Below are positions 48,235 through 64,000 of a stretch of 64,000 bases of DNA, in pieces. Location: NCBI RefSeq assembly GCF_000189635.1, contig NW_002476418.1:434001-498000 (forward strand), in the 5' to 3' direction. Numbering within the stretch: the stretch's first letter is position 1; each line of letters opens with the position of its first letter. Both the position numbers and the translations under genes were made by a program. The notes beneath the pieces were generated by a model. That model did not search any database. It saw only the letters and a list, made by a program, of their open reading frames with translations, and was not told the origin of the DNA. This DNA is from Tetrahymena thermophila SB210 (taxonomy: Eukaryota > Ciliophora > Oligohymenophorea > Hymenostomatida > Tetrahymenidae).

Positions 48235-51200
48235 ATGGACGAGGAAGAATCATTTTTCGAAGGTGAAAACAGCGCACCTGTTTATGATGATGAATTAAAT
48301 GAAAATATAGATTAAGATGACTGTTGGAAAATTATTGATGAATATTTCAAGGATAATGGTCTCTGTTCTCATTAAATTAAATCTTACAATCACTTTATTG
48401 AATCTCTTCCTTTAATCATGGAAGACTTTAAGATTGAAGTGAGACCTACTGAAAATTATATGAATTCTAATAAAAAGGAATAGCAAATTAGGAGCTAAAC
48501 TTCATACACTTTAACATTTGACAGGCCTCGTAAACCTTTGCCTCCTTAAAAGTTCCATATGGAAAGAACTTTTGGATGGGGAAGAAGAGGATAGGATGCT
48601 TAATCTTCAAGTAAAAATAATTTTATATTCTATGAAATACCTATTTAATCACTCTCTCTAGCTAAAATTGATTGAATTATTACTATTTTAATTTTTACAC
48701 CATCAAAACGTTGCTTACTAATGAAATAAGACAATAAATTGCAGATAGATTCGAATTTTAATTTACTTAAAAATATTTCTACTTGATGTTAACTTCAAAC
48801 AAAATATTTTTAAAATGCAAAATGAGTTTATTTGTTTGCTGGAGAGAAAGAGATTGACAGATTATGTTTAAAATGAATGATTTTAAAAATAAAGAATGAA
48901 AGTGAAATAAGTTTGTTTTGTATTAAAAAATAGGCCATGCACAAAAGATCTATCCTATGATGGCTCGTATCAGTGATTTGGATTATTTTGTAGAAATTAA
49001 AATTCCAGTTTAGTTAGTCAGAACCATCAAACATCCTGATGGCACAGAACAAAAAGAGTTAATCACAAGCAGAGACAAAAACCAAAATTTAATCACACTT
49101 TTCAAATTACCCGTCATGGTTCAATCCATGTATTGCAGTCTTGCAGGAGAAAATCTTGAAGGTAGAATCAAACACGGTGAATGTTAATTTGATTAAGGTG
49201 GTTATTTCATTATCAAAGGTTCAGAAAAAGTCATCATTGCTCAAGAACGTATGGCCTTCAACTTCGTTTATGTCTTCCAACAAAAAGATCCAAAAATGCC
49301 TTGGATAGCAGAAGTAAGATATCATATTCATTTTAAAACAAATCATATAACAGAATGAAATTTCAATAAGAAATATTCGTTTAATCACTTTGAAACTAAA
49401 TTATAAGCAAAAAATATAATTTAAATCTATTAAAAAAAAATATTTTTTAGAGTTAAAAATATGAATTAATTTAACAAATGAAAGTAAGTAACTTAAAGGA
49501 TAATCAATAGATAAAGATAAATAGACGCATTAATATTTGATTTTTATTCAAATTTATTTAAACTAAATAAATAATTTGGTTATTTTAAAATGAAAACAGA
49601 TCAGATCAATCAGAGACAAAACTAATGCTGTTTAATCTAAATTTGCTTTAAAATTAAAACTTAGAGACGGAGAATATCAACTTTATGCAAGATGCAAACT
49701 TATTAATGAAGATATCCCTATTTTCGTTTTACTTAAAGCTCTTGGTTGTGTTGAAAGTGATAAGGAAATGATGGAACGTATATTTTATAATTTAAAGGAT
49801 CCTAAAAATGAATAAATGATGGAAATGCTTCGTTCCTCCCTCTTGCTCGCTCAACATTGTAACAATAAAAGAGAAGCCCTTATTTTCATCGGTTACAGAA
49901 TTAATGCAACCACAAATTATAGAGGATCTCAAGAAGCCATGCAATCAGCAGAAGATACTCTTAAGCTTTACTTACTCCCTCATATTGGTACCCAAGAATC
50001 TGATAATGATAAAAAGCTTTTCTTCATTGGATATATGGTATTATTTATTTATTAATCTATAGTTAATACATTGTTATTTATTACACAGATGTTGATCTGT
50101 TTGAAATAAATTATTTATTTATTACACAGAAGTTTTTCTGTTTGTAATTTTTAAAAATATTTTGCTTAAAAATTTCATTTTTTGCTCTTAAATCAAAGCT
50201 AAGTTTAATATTTTAAATTAAAAAAAAAGATTTAAAAATTGTTAAATGCTGCTCTTGGCAAGACTCAAGAAGATGATAGAGATCACTATGGTAAAAAGAG
50301 ATTGGATATGGCTGGTGCACTTATCAGTTAGTTATTCAAGGAAAGACTTAGAATATTCCAAAAGAATGCAAAGAAGAATTTGCAATAAAAAATAAATGAC
50401 ATATCTAGAGATGCTCAAAAATCTCTTAATGTTATTGTAGATATTTTCGATCATAAGTTGATTTCAGATCATATTAGATTGGCTCTAGCCACTGGTAATT
50501 GGGGTTAGACAGCAGACGGAGAAGTAGTCAAAACTGGTGTTGCTTAGGTATTAAAAAGAGATACTTCATTATTCGCAACTATGTCTCACATGAGAAGAGT
50601 TAATGCTCCTATGAAATCAGCTGCTAAGCTTGCCAGACCTCGTTAATTGCACAATACTCACTACGGTTTAATTTGCCCTGCTGAAACTCCTGAAGGTTAG
50701 AAAATTGGTATGGTTAAAAACTTGTCTCTATTGGCTTAAGTTTCCCTAGGTCTAAGTTCTTAGGATAACTTAAAGATTCAAGAATAGTTAGAAGAACAAA
50801 TTAACTAATTTGATATTCTTAATCTTAAGCTTGAAAAGATTCCTTACTAAACAAAAGTGTTCTTCAATGGTAATTGGATTGGTTTTACCGAAACACCTGA
50901 ATAAATTATTGATGTCTTTAAGGAAATTAGAAGATTGCAAAAAATCGATGGTTTTTCTATTGTCAGAGATATTATTAACAAAGAAATCAGGTAGATTAAT
51001 TAATTATTTATGTGCATTTTATCAACATTAATTGCTAGATCATACAAAAACATACATAAATGTCTTTTTTATTTTTTATTTAACGTAATCATTTTTTTTA
51101 ATTGATAGAATTTACACTGATCAAGGTAGAGGTATGAGACCAGTTTTTACTGTGTAAGAAATCTGTGAAGGAAAAAATAGACTCAAGATTACAAAATCTA

Positions 51201-53095
51201 AATTATATGCTATCCTCCAGTAATTTGAAGGCAAGGCATTTTAAAAATTAATTGATGAAGGTTTTATTGAACTTTTGGACGTCGAAGAAGAAGAAGGTGC
51301 TTTAATTGCTGTAGATATAAATGATTTTTACCACACTGATGATCCAAGAAGAACTAATCTTCCTTTCACTCATTGCGAAATTCACCCTGCTATGATTCTT
51401 GGTGTCTGTGCTTCCGTTATTCCTTTTGGACATCACAACTAAGGTCCAAGAAATACTCTTTAATCTGCTATGGGTAAACAGGCTATGGGTAAATTTTTCT
51501 ATTTGCTAAATACTATTTATTTTATATTAAAATTGATTGATTGATTAATTGATTTAAAATTGCTATAAATTAATTTAGGTTTAAATTCAACTAATTTCCA
51601 TATGAGACTTGACACTCTTTGCCATATTTTGTACTATCCTCAAATTGCACTTGCTTCAAGTAAATCTCTCTAATACATTACTGCTAAAGATATTCCTATT
51701 GGAAGTAATGCAGTTGTAGCTATTGCTTGCTTTACTGGTTACAACCAAGAAGATAGTATTATCATTAATTAGAGTGCCATAGATAGAGGTCTCTTTAGAT
51801 CTATCCTCTACAGAACTTACAAAACAACAGAAAAGAAAGAACATATGGGTCTTAATCCTGTCATTGAACATATTAGATTCCCCGATGAAAAGAAAACTAT
51901 CATCCCTGCAAGTTATTCGTTCCTTAAATTGGACTATGATGGAATCATACGTACTTCATTTTATATTTAGAAATTTCAAAATTGAAAGAATTCACTTTAC
52001 TTAAAACAAGATTTTAAATTTTAAATCAATTAAATTATTTTTGTTAAAATAAAGCACCTGGAACTTAAGTAACTGGTGAAGATGTCTTGATTGGTAAAGT
52101 TGTTGAATTACCAAAGACTGAAGGATCTGACAAATAATATAAGGATGTTTCTTTGGGATGCAGAAGATCTGAAATTGGTTATGTTGACACTGTTATTCTC
52201 TCAGAAGATAAGGATGGTATGTATATTGTAAAGGTCAAGCTTCGTTCTAATAGAATTCCATAAATTGGTGATAAATTTGCTTCCCGTCATGGTTAAAAAG
52301 GTACATGCGGTATGACTATTAGAGGTGAAGATTTGCCATACAACATTGAAGGTATCATTGCTGAATTGGTTATTAATCCACATTGTATTCCCTCTCGTAT
52401 GACTATTGGTCATATGATTGAAGGTCTTAATTCAAAGCTATCTTCTTTAAAGGGTATTTGGGGTGATGCTACTCCATTCTCTGGCATTAAATTACAAGAT
52501 ATTGCCTCCGAACTTCACACTTATGGATATCAAAGATATGGTAATGAAGTCTTGTACAATCCTTACACAGGTATGAGACTCTCTACTTAAATTTATTATG
52601 GTCCTACTTTCTATCAACGTCTTAGACATTTAGTCGATGATAAAATGTATTCTCGTTCTAGAGGTCCAGTTGTAGCAATTGTCAGACAACCTACTCACGG
52701 TCGTTCCAGAGGTGGTGGTTTACGTTTTGGTGAAATGGAAAGAGATTGTATCATTGCTCACGGTAAATTTATCTCATAATTCTATTTAAATCTTGTTTTT
52801 ATTAAATGATATTATTTAAAATTTACTAGGTACCAGTAATTTCTTAAAAGAAAGAACATTTGGCGTTTCTGATCAGTTCAGAACCCATGTTTGCTCAAGA
52901 TGTGGTTTGTTTGCTAAAGCAGATGTTACAAATCACAAGTATGACTGTACTGGCTGCTCTTAAGGTGATAAGAAGCACTACAAAATCGTCCAAGTGTATC
53001 TCCCATATGCAGCTAAGCAACTTATTCAAGAACTTATGGCTATGCATATTGTTCCAAGAATTAAAGTTGATGTCACTAGTAAAAAGTATGTTTGA
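48235..53095 (+). CDS. RPB2: RNA polymerase II second-largest subunit (RPB2), divergent copy
   Basis: Exons 48235-48610, 48934-49313, 49600-50037, 50230-50990, 51109-51488, 51579-51950, 52055-52762 and 52830-53095 sum to 3681 nt, 1226 residues, the normal RPB2 length. Conserved blocks in order: [89 protein letters not shown] with the catalytic-site Glu-Asp; [44 protein letters not shown]; and the C-terminal zinc site HVCSRCGL...DCTGC. The protein forms the wall, lobe and half of the Pol II active centre. Pol II rather than I or III is indicated by the [15 protein letters not shown] and PYTGMRLS-type blocks. The lobe and fork-loop-2 regions depart from consensus (see findings), so this may be a specialised paralog. 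Confidence 0.9.
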
Positions 53096-54623
53096 TAAAT
53101 CTAATCATTTAAAAATATCATTTTTATGGTCTTAGTCCATCTATCCATAATAAATTGATATAAAAAAATTGCTAATAAATATTTTTTAAATTAAGCTTTG
53201 TCTGTGTTTCGTATATTAAAATTTAAATTTCTTGGTTTTAGTTGATTTTAGAGTTAATTAAATTTATTTATTTATTTATTAATTAATTGAATTTATTTTG
53301 TTTTTGAAAATATTAATTCAAAAATGTTTTTTTTAGAATTGTAATTTTTATGAAACTAAATAATAAAAAGAAAATATATATTTATAAAAAAATTTAAACT
53401 ACACTAAAGATTTTTAAACTTTAAACTAAAAAGAAAAAATATTACATTAATGTGTTATTAGCTGTTAGTTTATTATAATTAATTAATATTGAAAAGCAGG
53501 AAGATTTCAATTATTTTATTTTTAGGTTGTTTAATTGAATTTTATTTTTAAAATGAAAAATTAGTTAAAAATCTATTTTTAAAAAGCAAACTTTAATGAT
53601 AAAAAAGTTTAATAAAGTTTTAGCAATAATAGTAAAATTCATAGTTTTAATTTCTTAATTTTTAAAAATTTAATATTTAAAAGAAAAAAAAATAATATTC
53701 AGCATATTTATTTACTGCTAATTAAAGACTATTAATTATTATTTAGCTTTATTTAGTAATCAGAAGATTTAAAATTAATTCGCTTAGGTTATTTAATTAA
53801 ATTTGATTTTTACATGAATAACTTGATTAAAAAAATATTTGCTTTATTAGGAAAATAAATTATAAAAAAATTTTTGAAATGATCCTATTTCCTCTAATAA
53901 TAAATGCATTTATTTTTTTTAAATATTAAATTTAAATTAAAAATGATACTATAAAAATTAATTTAAAGCTGGTTAAAGATAATTTTATTTGATGATGATG
54001 ATAATATTTAAGATTATTTTTTAAGTTGTTTTATTTGCAAAATAAGATAGTTAGAAAAAATTCATATAGATTTTCCAATTAATAGAGGCAGACCTACTAA
54101 ATGCAAATAAATTTTTAATTTGAATTAACTTAAAATATGAAAATTAATTCAATCAAACATTTTTTTAAACAAACGGTAATTTATAAATAAAACCATTCTC
54201 ACTTAAAATTTCTATTTTCATCACTTTTAAAATAGAAAAAATAATTTCTTTTTTTCTGACTAAAAAACAAATAATTATCAGAATTTTATATTTACATATT
54301 TCATCAAATAGGTTATGATGATGAATTTCAAAAAAAATTCATAAACAAATTTTTGATGAAATTTTAATGAATATTAATCAATCATTTCTTAGATCACATT
54401 TAAGAAAAGAAAAAATTTTATTTGTTTGATTGAAAATTAGTTAATTTTTATTTTTTTCTTTAATTAATTTGAAAGGAAGGAAATTTATTTAATTGAATTT
54501 AGAGATGTTAAATTCAAAACAACAAGTATTTATGTATATATATAGAGAGTAACAAATCAATTTTATTCATTTTTAAGTGATGTTTTATTTTAATGTTTGT
54601 TTTAAATGCGATTTTCATTCAAT
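53096..54623. other. convergent intergenic region, nothing recognisable
   Basis: Very A/T-rich DNA between converging RPB2 and polyubiquitin genes, including both 3' UTRs. TTTA tracts near 53260-53280, GATGAT near 53990, and a TATATATAGAGAGTA stretch near 54540. No RNA gene or frame with coding composition. Confidence 0.7.
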
Positions 54624-59259
<4,636 letters not shown>

Positions 59260-61266
59260 TCAGCTAATTAGAAGATCATGATGAGAAGAGTGTGGCTTAT
59301 ATATAATTTCTGGTTAAATTAGTTTGTTATAAACTATATTTTGTAAGAGTTAAGCTTATTTTCTTAATATTAAATCAAAAGAGAAATACTTATAATATGT
59401 ATAATGTCTTTAACGAGTCAAGCAACCATATTTGAAAAAGGTTAAATAATTTGCCTCAAAAAAAATATTGGGATCTAAGTTTTAAGCTACTTATTTTTCC
59501 TATGGATTACTTTATGTAATTACGAGACACTGAAGAGAAGGTAGATCTAAAAACAATTATTTTAGAAATTATGTTTACATTGTCTAAACATGTATGGTTA
59601 AGGAATACAATTTAGTTAATTTTTTAACTATTTTACTAACAAGATCGTTGCTTAAATATCCTTTGTCTTTGTCACATTTTAAAGTTAGGCTTTCTATGTG
59701 ACTAGCATTATGTAATTTTAGACTTTCAAATAGTTTTAATTCTACTTTATTATTAGCATAGCCATCAAATTAAACATGAATAGATTTTAAATTTGTAAAT
59801 TTTTGAAGTTGTTCTTCCTAAAATGTGTTTTGATTAGGATAATATAATTCAATTTTAGATTTCTAGGTGTTTAATAACATCATTTAATTTATTAAAACAA
59901 AAAAATTTTAATTTTGCTCATAAAAACTAACTTATGTATTCTCATCACTCCATATATTATTTATATCACATTCACTCTTGCAAGTTCCTTCTCCTTCTTT
60001 ACAAATTGTTAAATATTGTAAATTTTTTAATTCAAAAAGAGCTTCAGTTAGAATGCTATAATGCTCAAAGCTAAAGTTATCATTAAACTCTAATTATAAA
60101 GAAATAATTTTGTTATTTATGTTTTTAAATATTTAAACTAAGCCTTAGCAAGTCATAGATGGATTTTTGTTGTTTCTCTAATTTAGTATCACTAAATATA
60201 GGGAACGTAAATTAATCAGAGATTTTATATGCTTAGCAAAGTAACTATAATCTTCTTCGCTCATATTGCTATTTGGAAAATTTAAATTTAGCTTCTCTAA
60301 TTGAGAAAATTCATCAAAAAGGGAAAAAAATTTCTTTCCTGTATTTTAGCTAGACACTACTCCTTATAAATAGAGTTCTCTTAGATTGGTAAATCTCTTC
60401 ATTGATTAAATAAAATTATCAATATACTATGCATTTATTTTTTAAGAATCTATATAAACCAAGCTTTGCAAGTTGCTTGCTATAGTTGAAAGCTATTAAA
60501 TGCATTTTATGGTATTATTTGTACTCAATTAATTACTACTTATGTTCAAACAAAGCTTTTTTAGTTAATTCATTTTTGAAATACTTTAAAATAGTATCTA
60601 AAAAAACTTGTAATCTAAACCTAAATTATTAAAGTCAATAGAGAGACCTTCGATCACATTTAAATTTGTTAATTTTTTAGATATATTTATAAGGATTTCC
60701 TTTTATTTGAAACTCTTCTCATCATATTACAATTAAATGTTTAGCGATTTAAAATTTAGCTTTAATTCACTTTATCTTTAAATACTAAAAAGAGCATTAT
60801 TTAGAACTTACAAACAATTTATTTCCATTTCTCCATAACCAGTTTTTAATTAAAAGGAAATTAAATCTATATTTTCTAATTATTTTAATATTTAAATCAT
60901 GTACTTTAGGGACAAATCTAATGGTTAGGAGTCTTCTCCACAAATAAAAAACTCAAAGAAAGTGAATTATTTCAAGGTAGTTTTATGTCTTGGAATTATT
61001 GTATTAAGCAAAAATAAAAATACTTCATTCACTTATTTATTTGATTAATTGTAATTTATATTGAATTATATCTCATTAATTTCATTTATTTAGTTAAAAA
61101 TTAACACAAATTTATCAAAATCCTAAACAGGCCCATTTTCAAGACATATACTCAATGTTTTTATATTCTCTATATTCTTTTTTTCAGCCTCATACTAAAA
61201 AAATGAATATTTATTACTATAATCAATGCGATAATCTGTTTCTTTAATTGTGAAAATATTTATCAT
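59260..61266 (-). CDS. leucine-rich-repeat-like protein of unknown function
   Basis: One frame of 669 codons with many TAA/TAG glutamines, ending in TGA. The start ATG at 61266 opens directly into MINIFTIKETDYRIDYSNKY. The middle and C-terminal parts repeat an irregular LRR-like unit of roughly 50-60 residues, with leucines at LxxLxxLxL positions: MNQLKKLCLNISSNQLS, FTNLRELYLQGVV, FSQLEKLNLNFPNSNMS, LINLRSLYLVIL, LKNLQYLTI, FTNLKSIHV, LTKLYSLTIH. No catalytic domain, signal peptide or membrane segment is seen. Such irregular LRR proteins are abundant in Tetrahymena-type genomes, often recently duplicated, and act in protein binding when known at all. A stretch near 59866-59930 (GTTAGT to CACCTAG on the coding strand) could be a frame-preserving intron. 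The last 60 residues lack the repeat pattern. Confidence 0.6.
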
Positions 61267-63289
61267 TTGTTAATCATAAGAAATTTTAGTTATATTTAAT
61301 TACTTCTACTTTTTGATTTCTTAAAAATTTAGATTTTTTTGTTTTTATCTTGATAAGTAAAAAAATATCGACTAACAAAAATTTAATTAAATAAAAATCA
61401 AACTTAATATCTAAATAGCCTCCATTAATTCATCTTACCTTTTTAAACAAAAAAATTTCAATTAAAACTAAAACTATCTTTTATCTTGCAGATCCTACTA
61501 TTTAGTAAGATAATTTACTTTTTTTATTATTATTAAATATCCTTAAATTTTTTAATCCTAGTCTGCTTAATTTAATTTTTATCTAATAAATTTTAAATAA
61601 AGCATAAAGAATTTAATTTTAATGTTATTGAAAATTATTGATATAAATTTTCAAACTTTATAAAATAAAATGATAAATAAAATAATATTTAGCACCTATT
61701 AGATAAGCTAATGAATATAGTAATTAAAGAGATTCAATATTATATTTTAGATAAAATAACATTTATTAAAATTAATTCTTTAGTTTGGAATTAGCTATCA
61801 AATTTATTCAAAAAATACAGTATTCTTGCTGTTTGTTTTTACAAATTACTAATTCTAAGCTATAATGATAATTATTTGTATTTATTATCTCATTTCGTCT
61901 AAATTTTTTTTATCAAGGAGGTATGTTTTTTATCTAAATGTTTTAAATATTTTTTTTGCTAATTAGTTTTTTATAAAGAGTAAGTTTATTTTTCTTTGTA
62001 AATTCCAAATAGTTTTTATTTTAGCCTATATTTAGCTGCTAAAATTAAAAATTTTTTCCAAGTGAACATGCTATAAATACTCTTTCTAACTTTAAAAATC
62101 TTGCAATTGTTATTTTCGCAAATTTTTTCAACTTTCATACTCCATAGATTAAAATAAATTGTTCATATTAGTGATGCAATTAAATTATAATTTATTCTTA
62201 AAATAAATTCATAAAATATTTATTTTTTTCGGACTAAATTGACTACAACTAACTAATTTAATTGAACTAGAATTATTTAAAATTAGAAAATAAAACAACA
62301 ATGCTACAAAGAAATAACTTATATTAAAATTAATATATAAACAGTTTTTATAAAGAAGTATTTATTTAGTTGTATTTAACTCGATCTATAAATAGAAAGA
62401 AAATAAGTAAGTTAAGTTTGATTAGAAAAATACAATTATAAATTAATTTTTGTATCTATCTTTCTATGTTTTTATCTTTAAAATTAAATAAAAACAATTT
62501 AAGAATTTCAATAATTTTATGTTAAAATATTATTTTTTTTAGTTTATTTATTATAAATATAATATATTAGTGTTTTGTTTTTGCAATTAAAGTTCAAATA
62601 TCAAGAGTTATTTAGTAGTCATTTAGGTAAGTAAATTTATCATTTTTTAAGTAGTGATTTAGTAGGATTGTGCATTGACCTAAATGCCTTTCTAACTGAC
62701 TTCATTTTATCTATTTATTCTTTCTTTGTTTCTTACTTTTCTAAGAATTAGGATTAATTAAAATTTGAAGTAGTTTCAGAGGGTGTTGCGGCATGTTGAT
62801 AATTCGTCCTCATATATTACATATTATTTTTGTTATTTGAGTCATTAGATCTTTGTTAATCACTAATTGATATCACATCATCTATTTATAATAATTAAAG
62901 TTATATTTACAAATTATTAATATAAAATTTTCTAAATAAATATTTTAAGTAAGCTAAAAATATTAAAATTGTTTGCTTTTTATTGTTTGAAATTTTATTT
63001 AAAATGACCTTTATCTTAAAAAATTATATTTCTAGTTTGATCTATTGTTTTAAGATAATTAATTAAATAGCTTCTTTTAGTTTTTATGTAACATATTTTA
63101 CATTATTTGAAATTTAATATAAATAAATTGTATGTATTTAACTAATATTTATTCTAGATAATTTTAAAATGAAATCAAAATTGTTGAATAAAATTTCATC
63201 TTTTTTAATTAATTTTCCTCATTCATTTTAAATTAAATTAATGTAATAAATTAATTTTTTAAAAGCCTATTTATTTGCATACTTAAAAG
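61267..63289. other. intergenic DNA, no gene seen
   Basis: A/T-rich region between two minus-strand genes. A brief less AT-rich patch at about 62770-62815 (GTTTCAGAGGGTGTTGCGGC) stands out in base composition, but I could not fit a cloverleaf or frame to it. Confidence 0.6.
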
Positions 63290-63520
63290 TCAAGGAATAA
63301 TAACTAATTTTAATTAATTTATTTATTTACGTGCACGCCAATCGAAGTCGTTATTACTTGCACCAATGATACTCACACTATTTACTGATTCATAAAACAA
63401 CAAGCCATTTTCACTCAGGATTTCTTTGATCTTTATTTTCCTTAATCTTATTGAAGCAAAAAACGAGAATATCATAAAAAACAATAAGATTATATTAACT
63501 GAAAGGAAAGCAGCTCTCAT
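63290..63520 (-). CDS. small single-pass membrane protein, unknown
   Basis: A 76-residue frame ending in TGA: MRAAFLSVNIILLFFMIFSF then FASIRLRKIKIKEILSENG and a polar C-terminus (GASNNDFDWRARK...). Residues 6-24 are strongly hydrophobic and followed by a basic cluster, which predicts a signal anchor with the C-terminus on the cytosolic side. The DNA is clearly richer in G+C (GTGCACGCCAATCGAAGTCG) than its surroundings over just this span, which is the main reason to believe it. It may instead be the last exon of a longer gene starting to the right, though no acceptor signal was obvious. I do not recognise a family. Confidence 0.5.
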
Positions 63521-64000
63521 TTTATCGAATTCTTATTGTACTTATTTAAAACATCCATTCTAGTTAGTAGGAATCCCTTTTGAAGTCTATTTATTTAATA
63601 CATATTTTAATAAATAGAATAAATATGCTAATAAAAATTAAAAATAAGAAAGTAATTATTTATTTATAAATAGAATCATCATTAATTCATTCATTCATTA
63701 CTTAATTAATAAATAATATTCTCATTAATATAGAATTTAATTGAATCATCTAAATTTGTATTTATGATTGCGAATTATTTATTTTAGATGTTAAAAATTT
63801 GTCTTTTTAACAAAAATATTGTTCCAAAATAAACTTCATCTATCTTATTTTAACTTATTATTTTTATTTATTTTTTACTTACTTTTCTAAATGAATAAGT
63901 TCAAAAAATAATTATCATTTTTGTTGTTTTTTCTAAAAATAAAGATGCTAAAAATGTGTATTAGGAATTATTAAAGGTATTCATAAGTAGATATTAAATA
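63521..64000. other. AT-rich DNA at the window edge
   Basis: A/T-only sequence with ATTC/TTCA tracts near 63680-63700. It presumably holds the promoter of the small membrane-protein gene. Nothing else is visible. Confidence 0.6.

Noticed and set aside
51656-51871. Minus-strand frame within the RPB2 region
   Set aside because: Antisense of the strongly conserved YNQEDS block of RPB2.
62770-62820. GC-richer patch considered as tRNA or snoRNA
   Set aside because: No tRNA-like arms and no clear C/D or H/ACA boxes; too short to judge.

Overview
The window looks like a macronuclear chromosome segment of a Tetrahymena-type oligohymenophorean ciliate. It is extremely AT-rich. TAA and TAG are read as glutamine inside every recognisable gene, and every coding frame I could close ends in TGA. 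The polyubiquitin gene calibrates the code: each of its five repeats has TAA at a conserved Gln. Introns are short, AT-rich and GT...AG. Exons are visibly richer in G+C than the A/T-only intergenic DNA, which is full of short tetranucleotide tracts.

Layout, left to right. A possible gene tail lies at the left edge. Then: a TTC27/Emw1-type TPR protein (2341-5797, +); a membrane-anchored pyrimidine 5'-nucleotidase of the NT5C3/UMPH-1 family (8052-9194, +); a DnaJ protein with a predicted membrane segment (10131-11156, -). A run of three same-strand, low-complexity or coiled-coil genes follows: 12942-15169, 17093-21251, and a giant 22023-29578 gene of about 2,300 residues, rich in Gln/Asn. Next come a Ulp/SENP SUMO-type protease (31486-34253, +), a PH-domain/Ser-Thr protein kinase (36460-40506, +), a BEM46/ABHD13 alpha/beta hydrolase (42093-43618, -), the ribosome-biogenesis WD40 protein WDR12/Ytm1 (44575-46395, -), an RNA polymerase II second-largest-subunit gene (48235-53095, +), a five-unit polyubiquitin gene (54624-55769, -), a leucine-rich-repeat-like protein (59260-61266, -), and a small single-pass membrane protein (63290-63520, -).

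There is no operon logic: the genes are spaced monocistronic eukaryotic units. Several are housekeeping genes (transcription, ribosome assembly, ubiquitin and SUMO pathways, chaperone). The most interesting items are: an RPB2 that departs from consensus at normally near-invariant sites, suggesting a specialised paralog; a WDR12 gene whose start codon is alone on its coding exon; a likely GC-AG intron in TTC27; a 1.2-kb intron inside the kinase glycine loop; the giant Gln/Asn-rich protein with CSPP1-like segments; and sequence homogenisation within polyubiquitin. I saw no tRNA, rRNA, transposon, virus-like element, telomere repeat or CRISPR array. Exon joins were read by eye from phase and splice signals. 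They are firmest for TTC27, the SENP-like protease, the kinase, RPB2 and the giant gene, where summed exon lengths are exact multiples of three.
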